A stretch of DNA of 64,000 bases from Cellulosimicrobium cellulans (lineage in GTDB: Bacteria > Actinomycetota > Actinomycetes > Actinomycetales > Cellulomonadaceae). The stretch is from NCBI RefSeq assembly GCF_024124905.1, contig NZ_JAMXST010000001.1, positions 806,001 through 870,000 on the forward strand, given 5' to 3'. The notes under the pieces were generated by a model. That model was not told where the DNA came from and did not search any database. It was given only the letters and a program-made list of their open reading frames with translations. Position numbers and translations under genes: made by a program. Numbering within the stretch: position 1 is the stretch's first letter; every line of letters starts with the position of its first letter. Below are positions 8,358 to 16,733 of the stretch, one piece after another.

Positions 8358-9470
8358 ATGCCCCCGACGACCCCGCGCCTCGCGGTGCTCGACGGACTCC
8401 GGTTCGCCGCCGCGTCGGCAGTGCTCGTGTACCACTTCGTCGCCGTCAACCACCACGCGTGGGGTGAGCGGACGAGCGACTCCCTGCCGGCCGTGCAGGG
8501 CGTCGCCGCCTACGGCTCGTTCGGCGTCCAGCTCTTCTTCGTGGTCAGCGGCTTCGTCATCCTCATGACGGCGTGGGGCCGCGACGTCCGCGGCTTCGTC
8601 GCCTCGCGAGCCGGCCGGCTGTTCCCCGCGTACTGGGCCGCCGTGCTCCTCACGCTCGCCCTGCTCGTCCTCGTGATCCCGGGCCGGCGCGACGTCGACC
8701 TCCCGCAGGCGGCCGCCAACCTCACCATGGTCCAGCGCGCGTTCGGGATCCCCGACCTGGAGGCCGTCTACTGGACGCTCTGGTCGGAGCTGCGGTTCTA
8801 CGTCCTCGTCGGGGTGCTCGTCGCCGTCGGCCTCACCCGGGCGCGGGTGGTCGCGTTCGTCGTGCTGTGGCCCGTCGCGGGAGAGATCGCGGCACGGACG
8901 GGCTCGGACCTCGTCGCGACCGTCCTCGTCGCACCCGACGCCCCGCTCTTCGCCGGCGGGATGGTGCTCTACCTCCTCACGCGGGAGCGCCGGTCGCCGG
9001 TCCTCTGGCTCGCGCTCGCCCTCGACGTCGCTCTCGCGGCCGCCGTCTCGGGCCGGATCCAGGCGGCCCGCATCGAGAACAGCACCGACGTCGTCGTGCC
9101 CCCCGCCGTCTGGTGGGTCGCGATCGTCCTGTGCTTCGCCGTCGTCGCCGTCGCGACGCTGACCCCGCTCGCGCGGGTCTCGTGGGGGTGGCTCACCGCC
9201 CTGGGTGCGCTCACCTACCCGCTCTACCTCGTGCACGCGTCGTGGGGGCGGTGGGTGATCGAGTCGGTGCACCCGTACCTGCCCCGGGCCGCGACGCTCA
9301 CCGTCGCGGTCGCCGCGTGCCTCCTGCTCGCCTGGGCGGTCCACCGCGCCGTCGAGCGCCCGCTCGGCCCGCGGCTGCGCCGCACCCTCGACCGCGACCT
9401 CCGGCGCGACCCCGGCCGTCCGGGCCGACGCACCCCGGCGCGTCAGGACGAGCCCGTCGCGGCCAGGTAG
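8358..9470 (+). CDS. Acyltransferase family 3 membrane protein (OafA/YrhL type)
   Basis: A 370-residue multispanning membrane protein of the acyltransferase 3 family, which O-acylates sugars of cell-surface glycans. The N-terminus LAVLDGLRFAAASAVLVYHF contains the family R/H active-site region, followed by QLFFVVSGFVIL and VYWTLWSELRFYVLVGV. About ten hydrophobic helices can be picked out. There is no SGNH domain, unlike the paralogue at 58714. The ATG is supported by the -10 box 7 bases upstream; an in-frame GTG at 8349 overlaps that box. The last 28 bases overlap the convergent DUF488 gene. The acyl acceptor cannot be predicted. Confidence 0.88.
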   Translation: MPPTTPRLAVLDGLRFAAASAVLVYHFVAVNHHAWGERTSDSLPAVQGVAAYGSFGVQLFFVVSGFVILMTAWGRDVRGFVASRAGRLFPAYWAAVLLTLALLVLVIPGRRDVDLPQAAANLTMVQRAFGIPDLEAVYWTLWSELRFYVLVGVLVAVGLTRARVVAFVVLWPVAGEIAARTGSDLVATVLVAPDAPLFAGGMVLYLLTRERRSPVLWLALALDVALAAAVSGRIQAARIENSTDVVVPPAVWWVAIVLCFAVVAVATLTPLARVSWGWLTALGALTYPLYLVHASWGRWVIESVHPYLPRAATLTVAVAACLLLAWAVHRAVERPLGPRLRRTLDRDLRRDPGRPGRRTPARQDEPVAAR

Positions 9471-9802
9471 TCCCGCAGCACGACCGCCTGGTTGTGCTCC
9501 TCGTCCCGCGCCCCGTACACGAGCGTCACCACGGGATGCTGCCCGACGACGTCCCGCAGCTCCCCCACGGCCTCGCCGTTCGCGTCCAGCTCGGCCCGGT
9601 ACCGCTCCGCGAACTCGTCGAACAGCCGCTCCTCGTGGTGGAACCACTGTCGCAGCTCCGTGGAGGGCGCGACCTCCTTGAGCCAGAGGTCCACGTGCGC
9701 CTTCTCCTTGCTCTCGCCGCGCGGCCACAGCCGGTCGACGAGCACACGGAACCCGTCGTCCTCGTCAGCCGTCTCGTACACGCGCTTGATCCGGATCGTC
9801 AT
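9443..9802 (-). CDS. DUF488 family protein
   Basis: A 119-residue cytoplasmic protein of the DUF488 family, recognised from IRIKRVYE at the start, VLVDRLWPRGESKEKAHVDLWLKE, and the C-terminal VVTLVYGARDEEHNQAVVLRDYL. Function unknown. ATG at 9802 is preferred over one ten codons upstream because family members begin with the RIKRVYE strand. Its 3' end overlaps the 3' end of the convergent acyltransferase gene by 28 bases. Confidence 0.9.
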   Translation of the reverse strand: MTIRIKRVYETADEDDGFRVLVDRLWPRGESKEKAHVDLWLKEVAPSTELRQWFHHEERLFDEFAERYRAELDANGEAVGELRDVVGQHPVVTLVYGARDEEHNQAVVLRDYLAATGSS

Positions 9803-9882
9803 GACGCCATGACACCCCTGCGCCGCGCGCACCGCATCCGCAGCGCCCGACCGGCGGTCCGCGGCGGTATGCTCACCGGCGC

Positions 9883-9956
9883 GCCCCGTTAGCTCAGCCG
9901 GTCAGAGCAGGAGACTCATAATCTCTCGGTCGCGGGTTCAAGTCCTGCACGGGGCA
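9883..9956 (+). tRNA. tRNA with CAT anticodon: probably tRNA-Ile2 (lysidine type), otherwise elongator tRNA-Met
   Basis: A 74-base cloverleaf: acceptor GCCCCGT/ACGGGGC, D stem GCTC/GAGC, anticodon stem GGAGA/TCTCT, loop CTCATAA with anticodon CAT at 9917-9919, T-loop GTTCAAG, discriminator A; CCA is not encoded. The acceptor has C4-G69 and C5-G68, the pairs the Ile-lysidine synthase TilS reads in E. coli. The arm sequences (AGAGCAGG-GACTCATAATC, GGTCGC-GGTTCAAGTCC) resemble E. coli tRNA-Ile2 more than its elongator Met tRNA (U4-A69, A5-U68). An automatic annotator may call it Met. Confidence 0.9.
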
Positions 9957-9960
9957 CGAG

Positions 9961-9993
9961 GACCGGAAGCCCTCCGAGGGCTCGACTCCGGTC
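9961..9993. terminator. Hairpin between the tRNA and the convergent protease gene
   Basis: An outer 7-bp stem (9961-9967 with 9987-9993) encloses an AGCCCTC/GAGGGCT stem. It starts 5 bases after the tRNA and overlaps the protease stop codon, so it can end both transcripts. Confidence 0.7.
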
Positions 9994-10840
9994 AGTAGGT
10001 CACGACCACGGTCGGCGCGTCCTGGCCCGGCGTACCGGTGGTGGCGCCGGAGCTCGGTGCCGACCGCGCGGACGCGCCCCCCAGCGTCAGGTTGACGAAG
10101 GGCAGGCTGCCGGGCACGGAGAGCGTCGCCTCGGAGTACGTCACCGATCCGCTCGGGAAGACGTTCAGGCGTGCTCCCCAAGCCTTCAGGACGTGGTCGA
10201 TCGGGTGGTAGCAGCCCCCCGACCCGTCCGCCAGCCGCAGGACGGTGATCCCGACCGCGCGCAGCCCGAACTCGTCCATGCGCCACACGGGGCCGCCGGA
10301 GTCCCCGGCGAGAGTCGTCGCCGTGTGACAGACGAGGACCCCGCCGTACTGGGGGTGGTACCCCCAGAACCTGATCCGCCCCTCCTGCCAGCCGCTCGTC
10401 ACGCCCATCTTGCCGACGAGCGCGTCCCTGCTCTGCGCGCTCGTCCGCATGATTCCCGTCACCCTGCCGTCGCCGGGTGTCGCGCCCGTGCGCGGGTCGA
10501 CGACCATCTGGTACAGCCCCACGCCGCCGGAGGCGCGGACCAGCGCTGTATCCGTGTTCGGGTACGTCTTCGCATAGGCGACCGCGCCCCAGGGTGCGTC
10601 GGTACCGAACACCGTGGTCCCCGGCGTGGCGCAGTGCCCGGCCGTCACCGGGAAGGAACCGCTGGTCCCGGTGATGGTGTAGGAGCCGGTGCACAGGACG
10701 CCCGAGCGGGGACCGCTGAAGTACATCGGGTGACCTGCACGGTAGGCGTACGAGAGCGCCGCGCTCGGCATCGCGGCGAGCACGATGCACAACACCGCGA
10801 CGACCGCCGTCACGAATCCTGCAGCCGTCCTCATGATCAT
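9992..10840 (-). CDS. Secreted trypsin-like (S1 family) serine protease
   Basis: A 282-residue exported protein with a chymotrypsin-type catalytic triad: His in VTAGHCATPG, Asp in YPNTDTALV and Ser in LAGDSGGPV. Residues 1-30 are a signal peptide ending near PSAALS. The C-terminal 30 residues are Ser/Thr/Gly-rich and carry no wall anchor. ATG at 10840 is chosen because GAGGGGGA lies 6 bases upstream; an in-frame ATG two codons later is the alternative. Family role: extracellular proteolysis; substrate unknown. It is a single gene with no adjacent inhibitor or processing gene. Confidence 0.87.
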   Translation of the reverse strand: MIMRTAAGFVTAVVAVLCIVLAAMPSAALSYAYRAGHPMYFSGPRSGVLCTGSYTITGTSGSFPVTAGHCATPGTTVFGTDAPWGAVAYAKTYPNTDTALVRASGGVGLYQMVVDPRTGATPGDGRVTGIMRTSAQSRDALVGKMGVTSGWQEGRIRFWGYHPQYGGVLVCHTATTLAGDSGGPVWRMDEFGLRAVGITVLRLADGSGGCYHPIDHVLKAWGARLNVFPSGSVTYSEATLSVPGSLPFVNLTLGGASARSAPSSGATTGTPGQDAPTVVVTY

Positions 10841-10963
10841 GGTCCGTCCCCCTCGCCCGTGAAGCTCGCCTCCTCGGATGCTCGCTGCTCTCGGGCGGAT
10901 CGGCCAGCGGAGGAGCACCGGGCTCGTCGACCGAGCTGCGTACGGCCCCCACCTTCGAGCCGC

Positions 10964-10969
10964 TACGGT
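10964..10969 (+). promoter_or_regulatory. -10 box for a leaderless mRNA
   Basis: TACGGT lies 6 bases before the GTG at 10976, with no usefully spaced SD sequence. Confidence 0.45.
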
Positions 10970-10975
10970 GGGGAC

Positions 10976-11491
10976 GTGTCCTGGTTCCGCCGTCCCAGCC
11001 TGCCCGACCCGGTCCGCCGGTCGCTCGACGTCCCGGCGAGCGATCGCGTGCTCGCCTCGGCCGAGCTGGCCGACGGCTCGTGGGCGGTCGCGACCCGCAC
11101 CGAGCTCCTCACGAGCGACGCGACCGGCAGGACGGTCGCGCGACGCCCGTGGTCGGACGTCGACCGCGCGGGCTACGTGCCGGAGACGGCCACGATCACC
11201 GTCTCGTGGGTCGACGGCGCTCCTGCGCTGACCCTCACGCTCGCCGACCCGCGTCGCACGTCGCTCGCCCAGACGCTGCGCGAGCGCGTCCAGTCGTCGG
11301 TGGTGCTCTCCGAGACCGTGACGTTCGCCGCAGGGCTCACCGCCCGGGTCGCGGTGCGCCGGGACGGGGAGGGCGAGCTCTTCTCGCAGGTCGTCGCCGA
11401 CCCCGGCGTCGACCTGACGGACCCGGAGGTGACGGCCCGCGTGGACGCCGCCGAGGGCCGGGTCCGGTCGGCGTCCGGACTACCCCTCTGA
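10976..11491 (+). CDS. Hypothetical protein, 171 residues
   Basis: I do not recognise a named family. The protein is soluble, with no signal peptide or membrane segment. It is built of short beta-strand-like stretches (RVLASAELADGSWAVATRTELL; TATITVSWVDGAPALTLTLAD) followed by a helical C-terminal part, which recalls a PH-like or beta-sandwich fold; that is a weak inference. The N-terminus is VSWFRRPSLPDPVRRSL. GTG at 10976 is supported by the TACGGT box 6 bases upstream; the longer open frame to its left is shadow sequence of the protease. tRNA-Asn follows 55 bases downstream. Confidence 0.75.
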   Translation: MSWFRRPSLPDPVRRSLDVPASDRVLASAELADGSWAVATRTELLTSDATGRTVARRPWSDVDRAGYVPETATITVSWVDGAPALTLTLADPRRTSLAQTLRERVQSSVVLSETVTFAAGLTARVAVRRDGEGELFSQVVADPGVDLTDPEVTARVDAAEGRVRSASGLPL

Positions 11492-11546
11492 GCCTGCTAG
11501 AGTTTTCCCCGGTCGCTGCGGTGCACACCGCGACGGCCGTGATCGA

Positions 11547-11619
<73 letters not shown>

Positions 11620-11630
11620 CCCACGGGTTC

Positions 11631-11659
11631 GGCCCCGGATCGCTCAGCGGTCCGGGGCC
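11631..11659 (+). terminator. Hairpin terminator after tRNA-Asn
   Basis: A perfect 9-bp stem GGCCCCGGA/TCCGGGGCC (11631-11639 with 11651-11659) with an 11-base loop lies 11 bases after the tRNA. Confidence 0.75.
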
Positions 11660-11749
11660 GCGCTGTTTCTCCGGTCCCGTCGACCGATCGGACCCGCGCA
11701 CGTCTGCGCCTCGGGAATACTCGACCGTTGCCCGGGGCTTGCGTCTGTC

Positions 11750-13213
11750 GTGACCACGACGTCCCCTGCCGGGATCGGTCTGCGCTCCGAGCGCGGCCCC
11801 GTCCTCCTCGCGCTCATGCTGTCCACGGCCCTCGTCGCGCTCGATGCGACGATCATCGCGACGGCGTCGGCCACGATCGCGCGCGAGCTCGGTGGGTTCG
11901 CGCAGCTCCCCTGGCTCTTCTCCAGCTATCTGCTCGCGCAGGCGGTCGGGACGCCGGTGTTCGGCAGGCTGTCCGACGTGCTCGGCCGCAAGCGCCTCAT
12001 GCTGGCGGGGGTCGCCCTGTTCTTCCTCGGGTCGGTGCTGTGCGGGTTCGCGTGGTCGATGCCGGCGCTCGTCGCGGGCCGCGTGCTCCAGGGCCTGGGA
12101 GCCGGTGCGGTGATGCCCGTCTCCCAGACGATCGCCGCCGACATCTACACGCTCGAGGAGCGCGCGAAGGCGCAGGGCTACCTGGCGTCGGTGTGGGCGA
12201 TCTCGTCGGTCGTCGGCCCGACGCTCGGCGGCGTCTTCTCCGAGTTCGTGAGCTGGCGCTGGATCTTCTTCGTCAACGTGCCGCTGTGCGCGCTGGCGGC
12301 GTGGATGCTGCACCGCCGGTACCACGAGTCCCCGCGCGAGGGAGCGCGCGAGCCCATCGACTACGTCGGCGCCGCGCTCCTCACCGCCGGCAGCACGCTG
12401 CTGCTGCTCGGGCTGCTCGAGGGCGGGTCCACGTGGGCGTGGGCCTCCCCCGCGTCGCTCGCGGTCCTCGGCGCCGCGGTCCTCCTGCTCGGCGTCTTCG
12501 CGCTGCACGCACGGCGCACGCGCTACCCCGTGGTCGACCTCGCGATCCTGCGCCGGCGCGTCGTCGGCGTCTCGACGGCGGTCTCGCTCCTCGTCGGGGT
12601 GATCGTCCTCGCGCTGTCCACGTACGTACCGATCTACGCCCAGGGCGTCCTCGGCGTCGGGCCGCTCGTCGCGGGCTTCGCGCTCGCCGCGATGACGGTC
12701 GGCTGGCCGATCTCCGCCTCGAACGCCGGGCGCCTCTACCTGCGGATCGGCTTCCGCTGGACCGCCGTCATCGGCTCCGCGCTCGTCCTCGTCGGCACCT
12801 CGCTCACGCTGCTGCTGGGCGCCTCGTCGTCGGTCGTCGCGGTCGCCGCGACGACGTTCGTCGTCGGTGTCGGGATGGGCCTGACCGCCGTCCCGACGCT
12901 CATCGCCGCCCAGTCGTCGGCCGCCTTCTCGGAGCGCGGCGCCGTGACGGGCACCAACATGTTCGCGCGGTCGCTGGGCTCCGCGGTCGGCGTCGCGGTC
13001 TGCGGCGCGATCGTCAACGCCCGCACGACGCTCGGTGCCGACGGCACGCCGGAGGGCCCCGGCCTCATGAGCGCGATCCACGTCGTGTTCGTCCTGCTCG
13101 CCGCGAGCGCCGCCGTCCTCGTCGTCCTCGCAGCCCTCATGCCGCCGGACCGGCAGGCGGCGCGCGACCGCCGGGCCGCGACGACCGCCGCGACCGCGGA
13201 CGCGACGGCCTGA
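11750..13213 (+). CDS. MFS transporter, DHA2 (EmrB/QacA-like) drug:proton antiporter family
   Basis: A 487-residue inner-membrane exporter. Recognisable signatures are ALDATIIATASATIARELG in the first helix region, SYLLAQAVGTPVFGRLSDVLGRKRLM (the MFS GxLaDrxGrk loop) and RVLQGLGAGAVMP (antiporter motif C region). The number and spacing of hydrophobic segments fit 14 helices, as in DHA2. Likely substrates are amphipathic drugs or metabolites, but none can be named. Start GTG at 11750 gives MTTTSPAGIGLRSER; the SD is poor. No regulator gene adjoins it. It converges with dnaG, leaving only 13 bases between the stops. Confidence 0.9.
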   Translation: MTTTSPAGIGLRSERGPVLLALMLSTALVALDATIIATASATIARELGGFAQLPWLFSSYLLAQAVGTPVFGRLSDVLGRKRLMLAGVALFFLGSVLCGFAWSMPALVAGRVLQGLGAGAVMPVSQTIAADIYTLEERAKAQGYLASVWAISSVVGPTLGGVFSEFVSWRWIFFVNVPLCALAAWMLHRRYHESPREGAREPIDYVGAALLTAGSTLLLLGLLEGGSTWAWASPASLAVLGAAVLLLGVFALHARRTRYPVVDLAILRRRVVGVSTAVSLLVGVIVLALSTYVPIYAQGVLGVGPLVAGFALAAMTVGWPISASNAGRLYLRIGFRWTAVIGSALVLVGTSLTLLLGASSSVVAVAATTFVVGVGMGLTAVPTLIAAQSSAAFSERGAVTGTNMFARSLGSAVGVAVCGAIVNARTTLGADGTPEGPGLMSAIHVVFVLLAASAAVLVVLAALMPPDRQAARDRRAATTAATADATA

Positions 13214-13226
13214 CCTCCCGGACGGC

Positions 13227-15173
13227 TCAGGCGATCTCGCCCTCGCGCAGCGTGCGGCGCTCCGCCTCGACCGCGAGGAGCGCGGCGAACGCCTCCTGGT
13301 ACGCGGCGAGGTCCGCCGTGGGGTCGAGGCGCTGGAGGCGGCTCTTCGCGTCGGCGACGCGGCGCGTGAGGCCGAGGTCGACGAGGCCGCGCACGACCCC
13401 GGCGACGTAGCCGCCGACGACGTTCTCGCGGTCCTCCGGCAGCGGCGCGACGGCGAGCTCGGTCACGAGGCCGCGCACGGGCTCGGCGGCCTGCTCGACG
13501 ACGGCCTCGACCCAGCGCCCGGCGCCGAGCGTCGCACCCTCGCGCACCCCGCCCGCGGCACGGATCGCCGCATGCACGGCGCGCCAGGCCGGGACGGCGA
13601 AGGCGTCCTCGCCGAGGTCGTCGAAGACCGGCGGCACGTGCTGGGGGTATTGGAGGACGGCGACGAGCGCGAGGCGCTCGCGGCGCGCCACGGGGTCGCG
13701 CGGGTCGGGCGCCGGCAGCGTGGGGACCTCCGGCTCGGGTGCGGTGGCCTCCGCACCCGGGCGGGCGTCGTCGGGCCGCGCGGCGCGGACCGGGCCGGGC
13801 GCGCTGCCCCGCTTGGCGGCGGCCGCCACCTCGCGGCGGACACGCTCGGCGTCCATGCCGATCCAGCCGGCGAGCATGCGGGCGTACTCGGGGCGCAGCG
13901 CGGCGTCGCGGATCCCGGCGACGACCGGGGCGGCGGCGCGCAGCGCGCCGACGCGGCCCTCGGCGGTGTCGAGGTCGAACGTCGCGAGCGTCGTCCGGAT
14001 GACGAACTCGAAGAGGGGCTGGCGCCCGTCGACGAGCGCGCGGACCGCGTCGGGGCCGCGCGCCATGCGCAGCTCGCACGGGTCCATGCCGCTCGGCTCG
14101 ACGGCCACGAACGTCTGGGCGTAGAAGCGCTGGTCCTCGCCGAACGCCCGCACGGCGGCCTTCTGGCCCGCCGCGTCGCCGTCGAACGTGAACACGACCT
14201 CGCCCCCGACGGAGGCTCCCGAGGCGAGCTGCATGCCGCCCCCGGCCGTCGTGTCGCCGAGGAGCCGGCGCACGATGCGCACGTGGTCGGACCCGAACGC
14301 CGTGCCGCACGTCGCGACGGCGGTCGTCACGCCGGAGAGGTGCGCGGCCATGACGTCCGTGTACCCCTCGACGACGACGACGCGCTTCTGCTTGGCGATC
14401 TCGCGCTTGGCGAGGTCGATGCCGTAGAGCACGTGCGACTTCTTGTAGAGCGAGGTCTCGGGGGTGTTGAGGTACTTGGGCCCCTGGTCCTCGTCGTAGA
14501 GGCGCCGCGCGCCGAACCCGACGATCTCGCCCGTGACGTCGCGGATGGGCCACACGAGCCGACCGCGGAACCGGTCGTAGATGCCGCGCTGGCCCTGGCT
14601 CATGAGTCCGGACGCGATCAGCTCGGGCTGCGTGAAGCCGCGCCCCTGGAGGTGGCGCTGCAGGTTGTCCCAGCCGGTGGGCGCGTACCCGACGCCGAAG
14701 TGCTCGGCGTCCGCCCGGTCGAAGCTGCGCTCGGCGAGGAACGCGCGGGCCGCCTGAGCGCCGGGCGCGAAGAGCTGCTCGGAGAAGTACTGCGCGGCGA
14801 CGCGGTGCGCCTCGAGCAGCCGCTGGCGCCGTCCCGGCTCCTCACGCGGGCGCTGCGGCCCTCCCGAGTCCTCGTAGCGGAGCTGGATCCCGACGCGGTC
14901 GGCGAGGTACTCGACGGCCTCGACGAACGTCAGGCCGTCGATCTTCTGGACGAACGAGATGACGTCGCCGCCCTCGCCGCACCCGAAGCAGTGCCAGCGC
15001 CCCACGCCGGGCCGCACGTGGAAGGACGGCGAGCGCTCGTCGTGGAAGGGGCACAACCCCTTGAGCGAGCCGACGCCCGCGGTCTTGAGGGTGACGTGCG
15101 CCGAGACGATCTCGTCGATCCGTGCGCGGTCGCGGACGGCTTCCACGTCCTCGCGTCGAATCAGGCCGGCCAC
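13227..15173 (-). CDS. dnaG: DNA primase
   Basis: Makes RNA primers for the replication fork. The 648 residues show the full DnaG order: CHC2 zinc finger (Cys41-Pro-Phe-His44, Cys62, Cys65), the polymerase core with RFRGRLVWPIRDVTG and FGARRLYDEDQGPKYLNTPET, the Toprim domain (VVVVEGYTDVMAAH and the FTFDGDAAG metal motif), then a helicase-interacting C-terminal region. GTG at 15173 has no SD but has TAGACT 6 bases upstream, pointing to a leaderless transcript. The start agrees with family N-termini (MAGLIRREDVEAVRDRARIDEIV). The region about 455-490 is a Pro/Ala-rich linker. Confidence 0.97.
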   Translation of the reverse strand: MAGLIRREDVEAVRDRARIDEIVSAHVTLKTAGVGSLKGLCPFHDERSPSFHVRPGVGRWHCFGCGEGGDVISFVQKIDGLTFVEAVEYLADRVGIQLRYEDSGGPQRPREEPGRRQRLLEAHRVAAQYFSEQLFAPGAQAARAFLAERSFDRADAEHFGVGYAPTGWDNLQRHLQGRGFTQPELIASGLMSQGQRGIYDRFRGRLVWPIRDVTGEIVGFGARRLYDEDQGPKYLNTPETSLYKKSHVLYGIDLAKREIAKQKRVVVVEGYTDVMAAHLSGVTTAVATCGTAFGSDHVRIVRRLLGDTTAGGGMQLASGASVGGEVVFTFDGDAAGQKAAVRAFGEDQRFYAQTFVAVEPSGMDPCELRMARGPDAVRALVDGRQPLFEFVIRTTLATFDLDTAEGRVGALRAAAPVVAGIRDAALRPEYARMLAGWIGMDAERVRREVAAAAKRGSAPGPVRAARPDDARPGAEATAPEPEVPTLPAPDPRDPVARRERLALVAVLQYPQHVPPVFDDLGEDAFAVPAWRAVHAAIRAAGGVREGATLGAGRWVEAVVEQAAEPVRGLVTELAVAPLPEDRENVVGGYVAGVVRGLVDLGLTRRVADAKSRLQRLDPTADLAAYQEAFAALLAVEAERRTLREGEIA

Positions 15174-15179
15174 GGAGCG

Positions 15180-15185
15180 AGTCTA
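15180..15185 (-). promoter_or_regulatory. -10 box for leaderless dnaG mRNA
   Basis: On the minus strand TAGACT is followed by 6 bases and then the dnaG GTG, with no SD between. Confidence 0.55.
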
Positions 15186-15229
15186 TGCGCCCGGGCGGTG
15201 CCTCGGGGGTGGCGCGACGGCGTCGTCGG

Positions 15230-16150
15230 TCACCCCGGGTGCGCCGTCGCGCCCGCCCCGACGAGCGCGTCGCGCGACGCGGCGCAGCGTCGCGCGTACG
15301 CCCCGGGCGTGGCCCCGGTCGCGCGCGCGAAGTCGGTGCCGAGGTGCGCCTGGTCGTAGTACCCGACGGCGCTCGCGAGCGCCGCGAGGTCCTGGTCCGG
15401 GTCGGCGGCGAGCAGGTCGGCCGCGAGGTGCACGCGGTGGCGCTGCAGGGCCCACTTGGGGCTCACGCCGACGTACGCGGCGAAGATCCGCTGGAGCGAG
15501 CGGGCGGAGGTCCCGACGACGGCGGCGAGGTCGGCGACGCCCGCACCGGGCCCGAGCTCCCCGGCGACGAGCGCGGCGAACGCGCGGGCGACGCGGTCGA
15601 GGTCGCGGGCCGTCCGCGCGTCGCGGACGCGTTCCGCCCGCGCCCGCAGCAGCGGCTCGACACCGCGTGCGGCCTCCTCGTCCCGGCCGGCGACGGCGAG
15701 GGCGAGCGCGGCGGCGCCGGTGCGCTCCGCCGTCGGGCCGAGGAACGCGGCGGCGGGAACCTGCACTCCCGGGCGCACGGCGTCCGCGTGCCCCAGCAGG
15801 ACGCGGAACGCGCCCGGCCGCAGCTTGGTCCCCACGACGGCCCCCGACCCGGTCAAGGTGCGCTCGAACAGGCCCGGCGGGATGCCGTGCGCGACGTACC
15901 CCGCCGCCTCGGCGACCACGTTGGCGACCGGGTGTGGCACCAGGACCTGCGTGAACGACTCCCCCGGCGGCAGGTCCCAGCGCACGACCCAGTGCCGTTC
16001 CACGAGATCCGCGAGATCCGGCGCCGGGTCGACGCGCACGAGCTCGAACCCGCGCCGCGCGGCGGCGGGGTCGACGAGCCCCCGCAGGGACGTCGTCGGG
16101 CCGTGCCGAGGGGCCACCCTCGCGTCGGCGCGGACCCGGGGTTCGAACAC
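15230..16150 (-). CDS. AraC-family transcriptional regulator
   Basis: A 306-residue DNA-binding regulator. The N-terminal half has HWVVRWDLPPGESFTQVLVPHPVANVV, typical of the cupin-like sensor found in one AraC subgroup. The C-terminal 100 residues carry the double helix-turn-helix (LAAVVGTSARSLQRIFAAYVGVSPKWALQRHRVHLA and ASAVGYYDQAHLGTDFARATGATPGAYAR). The start is uncertain: GGAGG (16161-16165) is 10 bases from GTG 16150 but only 1 base from ATG 16159, so GTG is used. It is divergent from the VOC gene at 16244, which it may regulate; that is inferred from context only. The ligand is unknown. Confidence 0.85.
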   Translation of the reverse strand: MFEPRVRADARVAPRHGPTTSLRGLVDPAAARRGFELVRVDPAPDLADLVERHWVVRWDLPPGESFTQVLVPHPVANVVAEAAGYVAHGIPPGLFERTLTGSGAVVGTKLRPGAFRVLLGHADAVRPGVQVPAAAFLGPTAERTGAAALALAVAGRDEEAARGVEPLLRARAERVRDARTARDLDRVARAFAALVAGELGPGAGVADLAAVVGTSARSLQRIFAAYVGVSPKWALQRHRVHLAADLLAADPDQDLAALASAVGYYDQAHLGTDFARATGATPGAYARRCAASRDALVGAGATAHPG

Positions 16151-16243
16151 CTGTCGCATTCCTCCAAGACTGGCACGGCCCGCCGACACGAGCATGGGGG
16201 TACGGCCCGCACCCCCGCGGGCGACCACGACGAGGAGGACCCC

Positions 16244-16696
16244 ATGGAGATGTCGGCACTGCACCCCAACGTCACGGTGAGCGGCGCGCGCGAGGCCATC
16301 GCGTTCTACGAGGCCGCGCTCGGCGCCGAGGTGGTCGACACGATCACGGCGGGCGAGAAGATCATCCACTCCGACCTGCGGCTCGTCTCCCCCGCCGGGA
16401 CGTCCACGTTCACGGTCGCGGAGGCGTTCCCGCCCGACTCCGTCGCGCCCGAGGCCGGGGCGCCGACGCACGCGTCGTTCACGATCCCGGTCGAGGACGC
16501 CGACGCCGCGTACGCACGGGCGATCTCTGCCGGCGGGTCGAGCATCGCGGAGCCCGCGGACTGGTTCGAGGGGTTCCGGCAGGCCGCGGTCCGCGACCCG
16601 TTCGGGCACCGCTGGTTCTTCGTGACCGTCGCGGACTCCGTGACGGCCGCGGACGTGCAGCGCGCCAGCGACGCCTGGATGACCGAGCAGGCCTGA
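16244..16696 (+). CDS. VOC-superfamily (PhnB-like glyoxalase/bleomycin resistance) protein
   Basis: A 150-residue cytoplasmic protein of the vicinal oxygen chelate fold, close to the PhnB-like group: LHPNVTVSGAREAIAFYEAALGAE at the start and GFRQAAVRDPFGHRWFFVT at the end of the domain. Metal binding and substrate are not settled in this group. ATG at 16244 has GAGGAGG 5 bases upstream. Divergently transcribed from the AraC regulator, with 93 bases between the starts. It could be a stress or small-molecule detoxification pair, but nothing in the sequence names a substrate. Confidence 0.85.
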   Translation: MEMSALHPNVTVSGAREAIAFYEAALGAEVVDTITAGEKIIHSDLRLVSPAGTSTFTVAEAFPPDSVAPEAGAPTHASFTIPVEDADAAYARAISAGGSSIAEPADWFEGFRQAAVRDPFGHRWFFVTVADSVTAADVQRASDAWMTEQA

Positions 16697-16733
16697 GCCG
16701 CCCTCCGACCCGACCGCGTCGCGCCCGTCGGCC

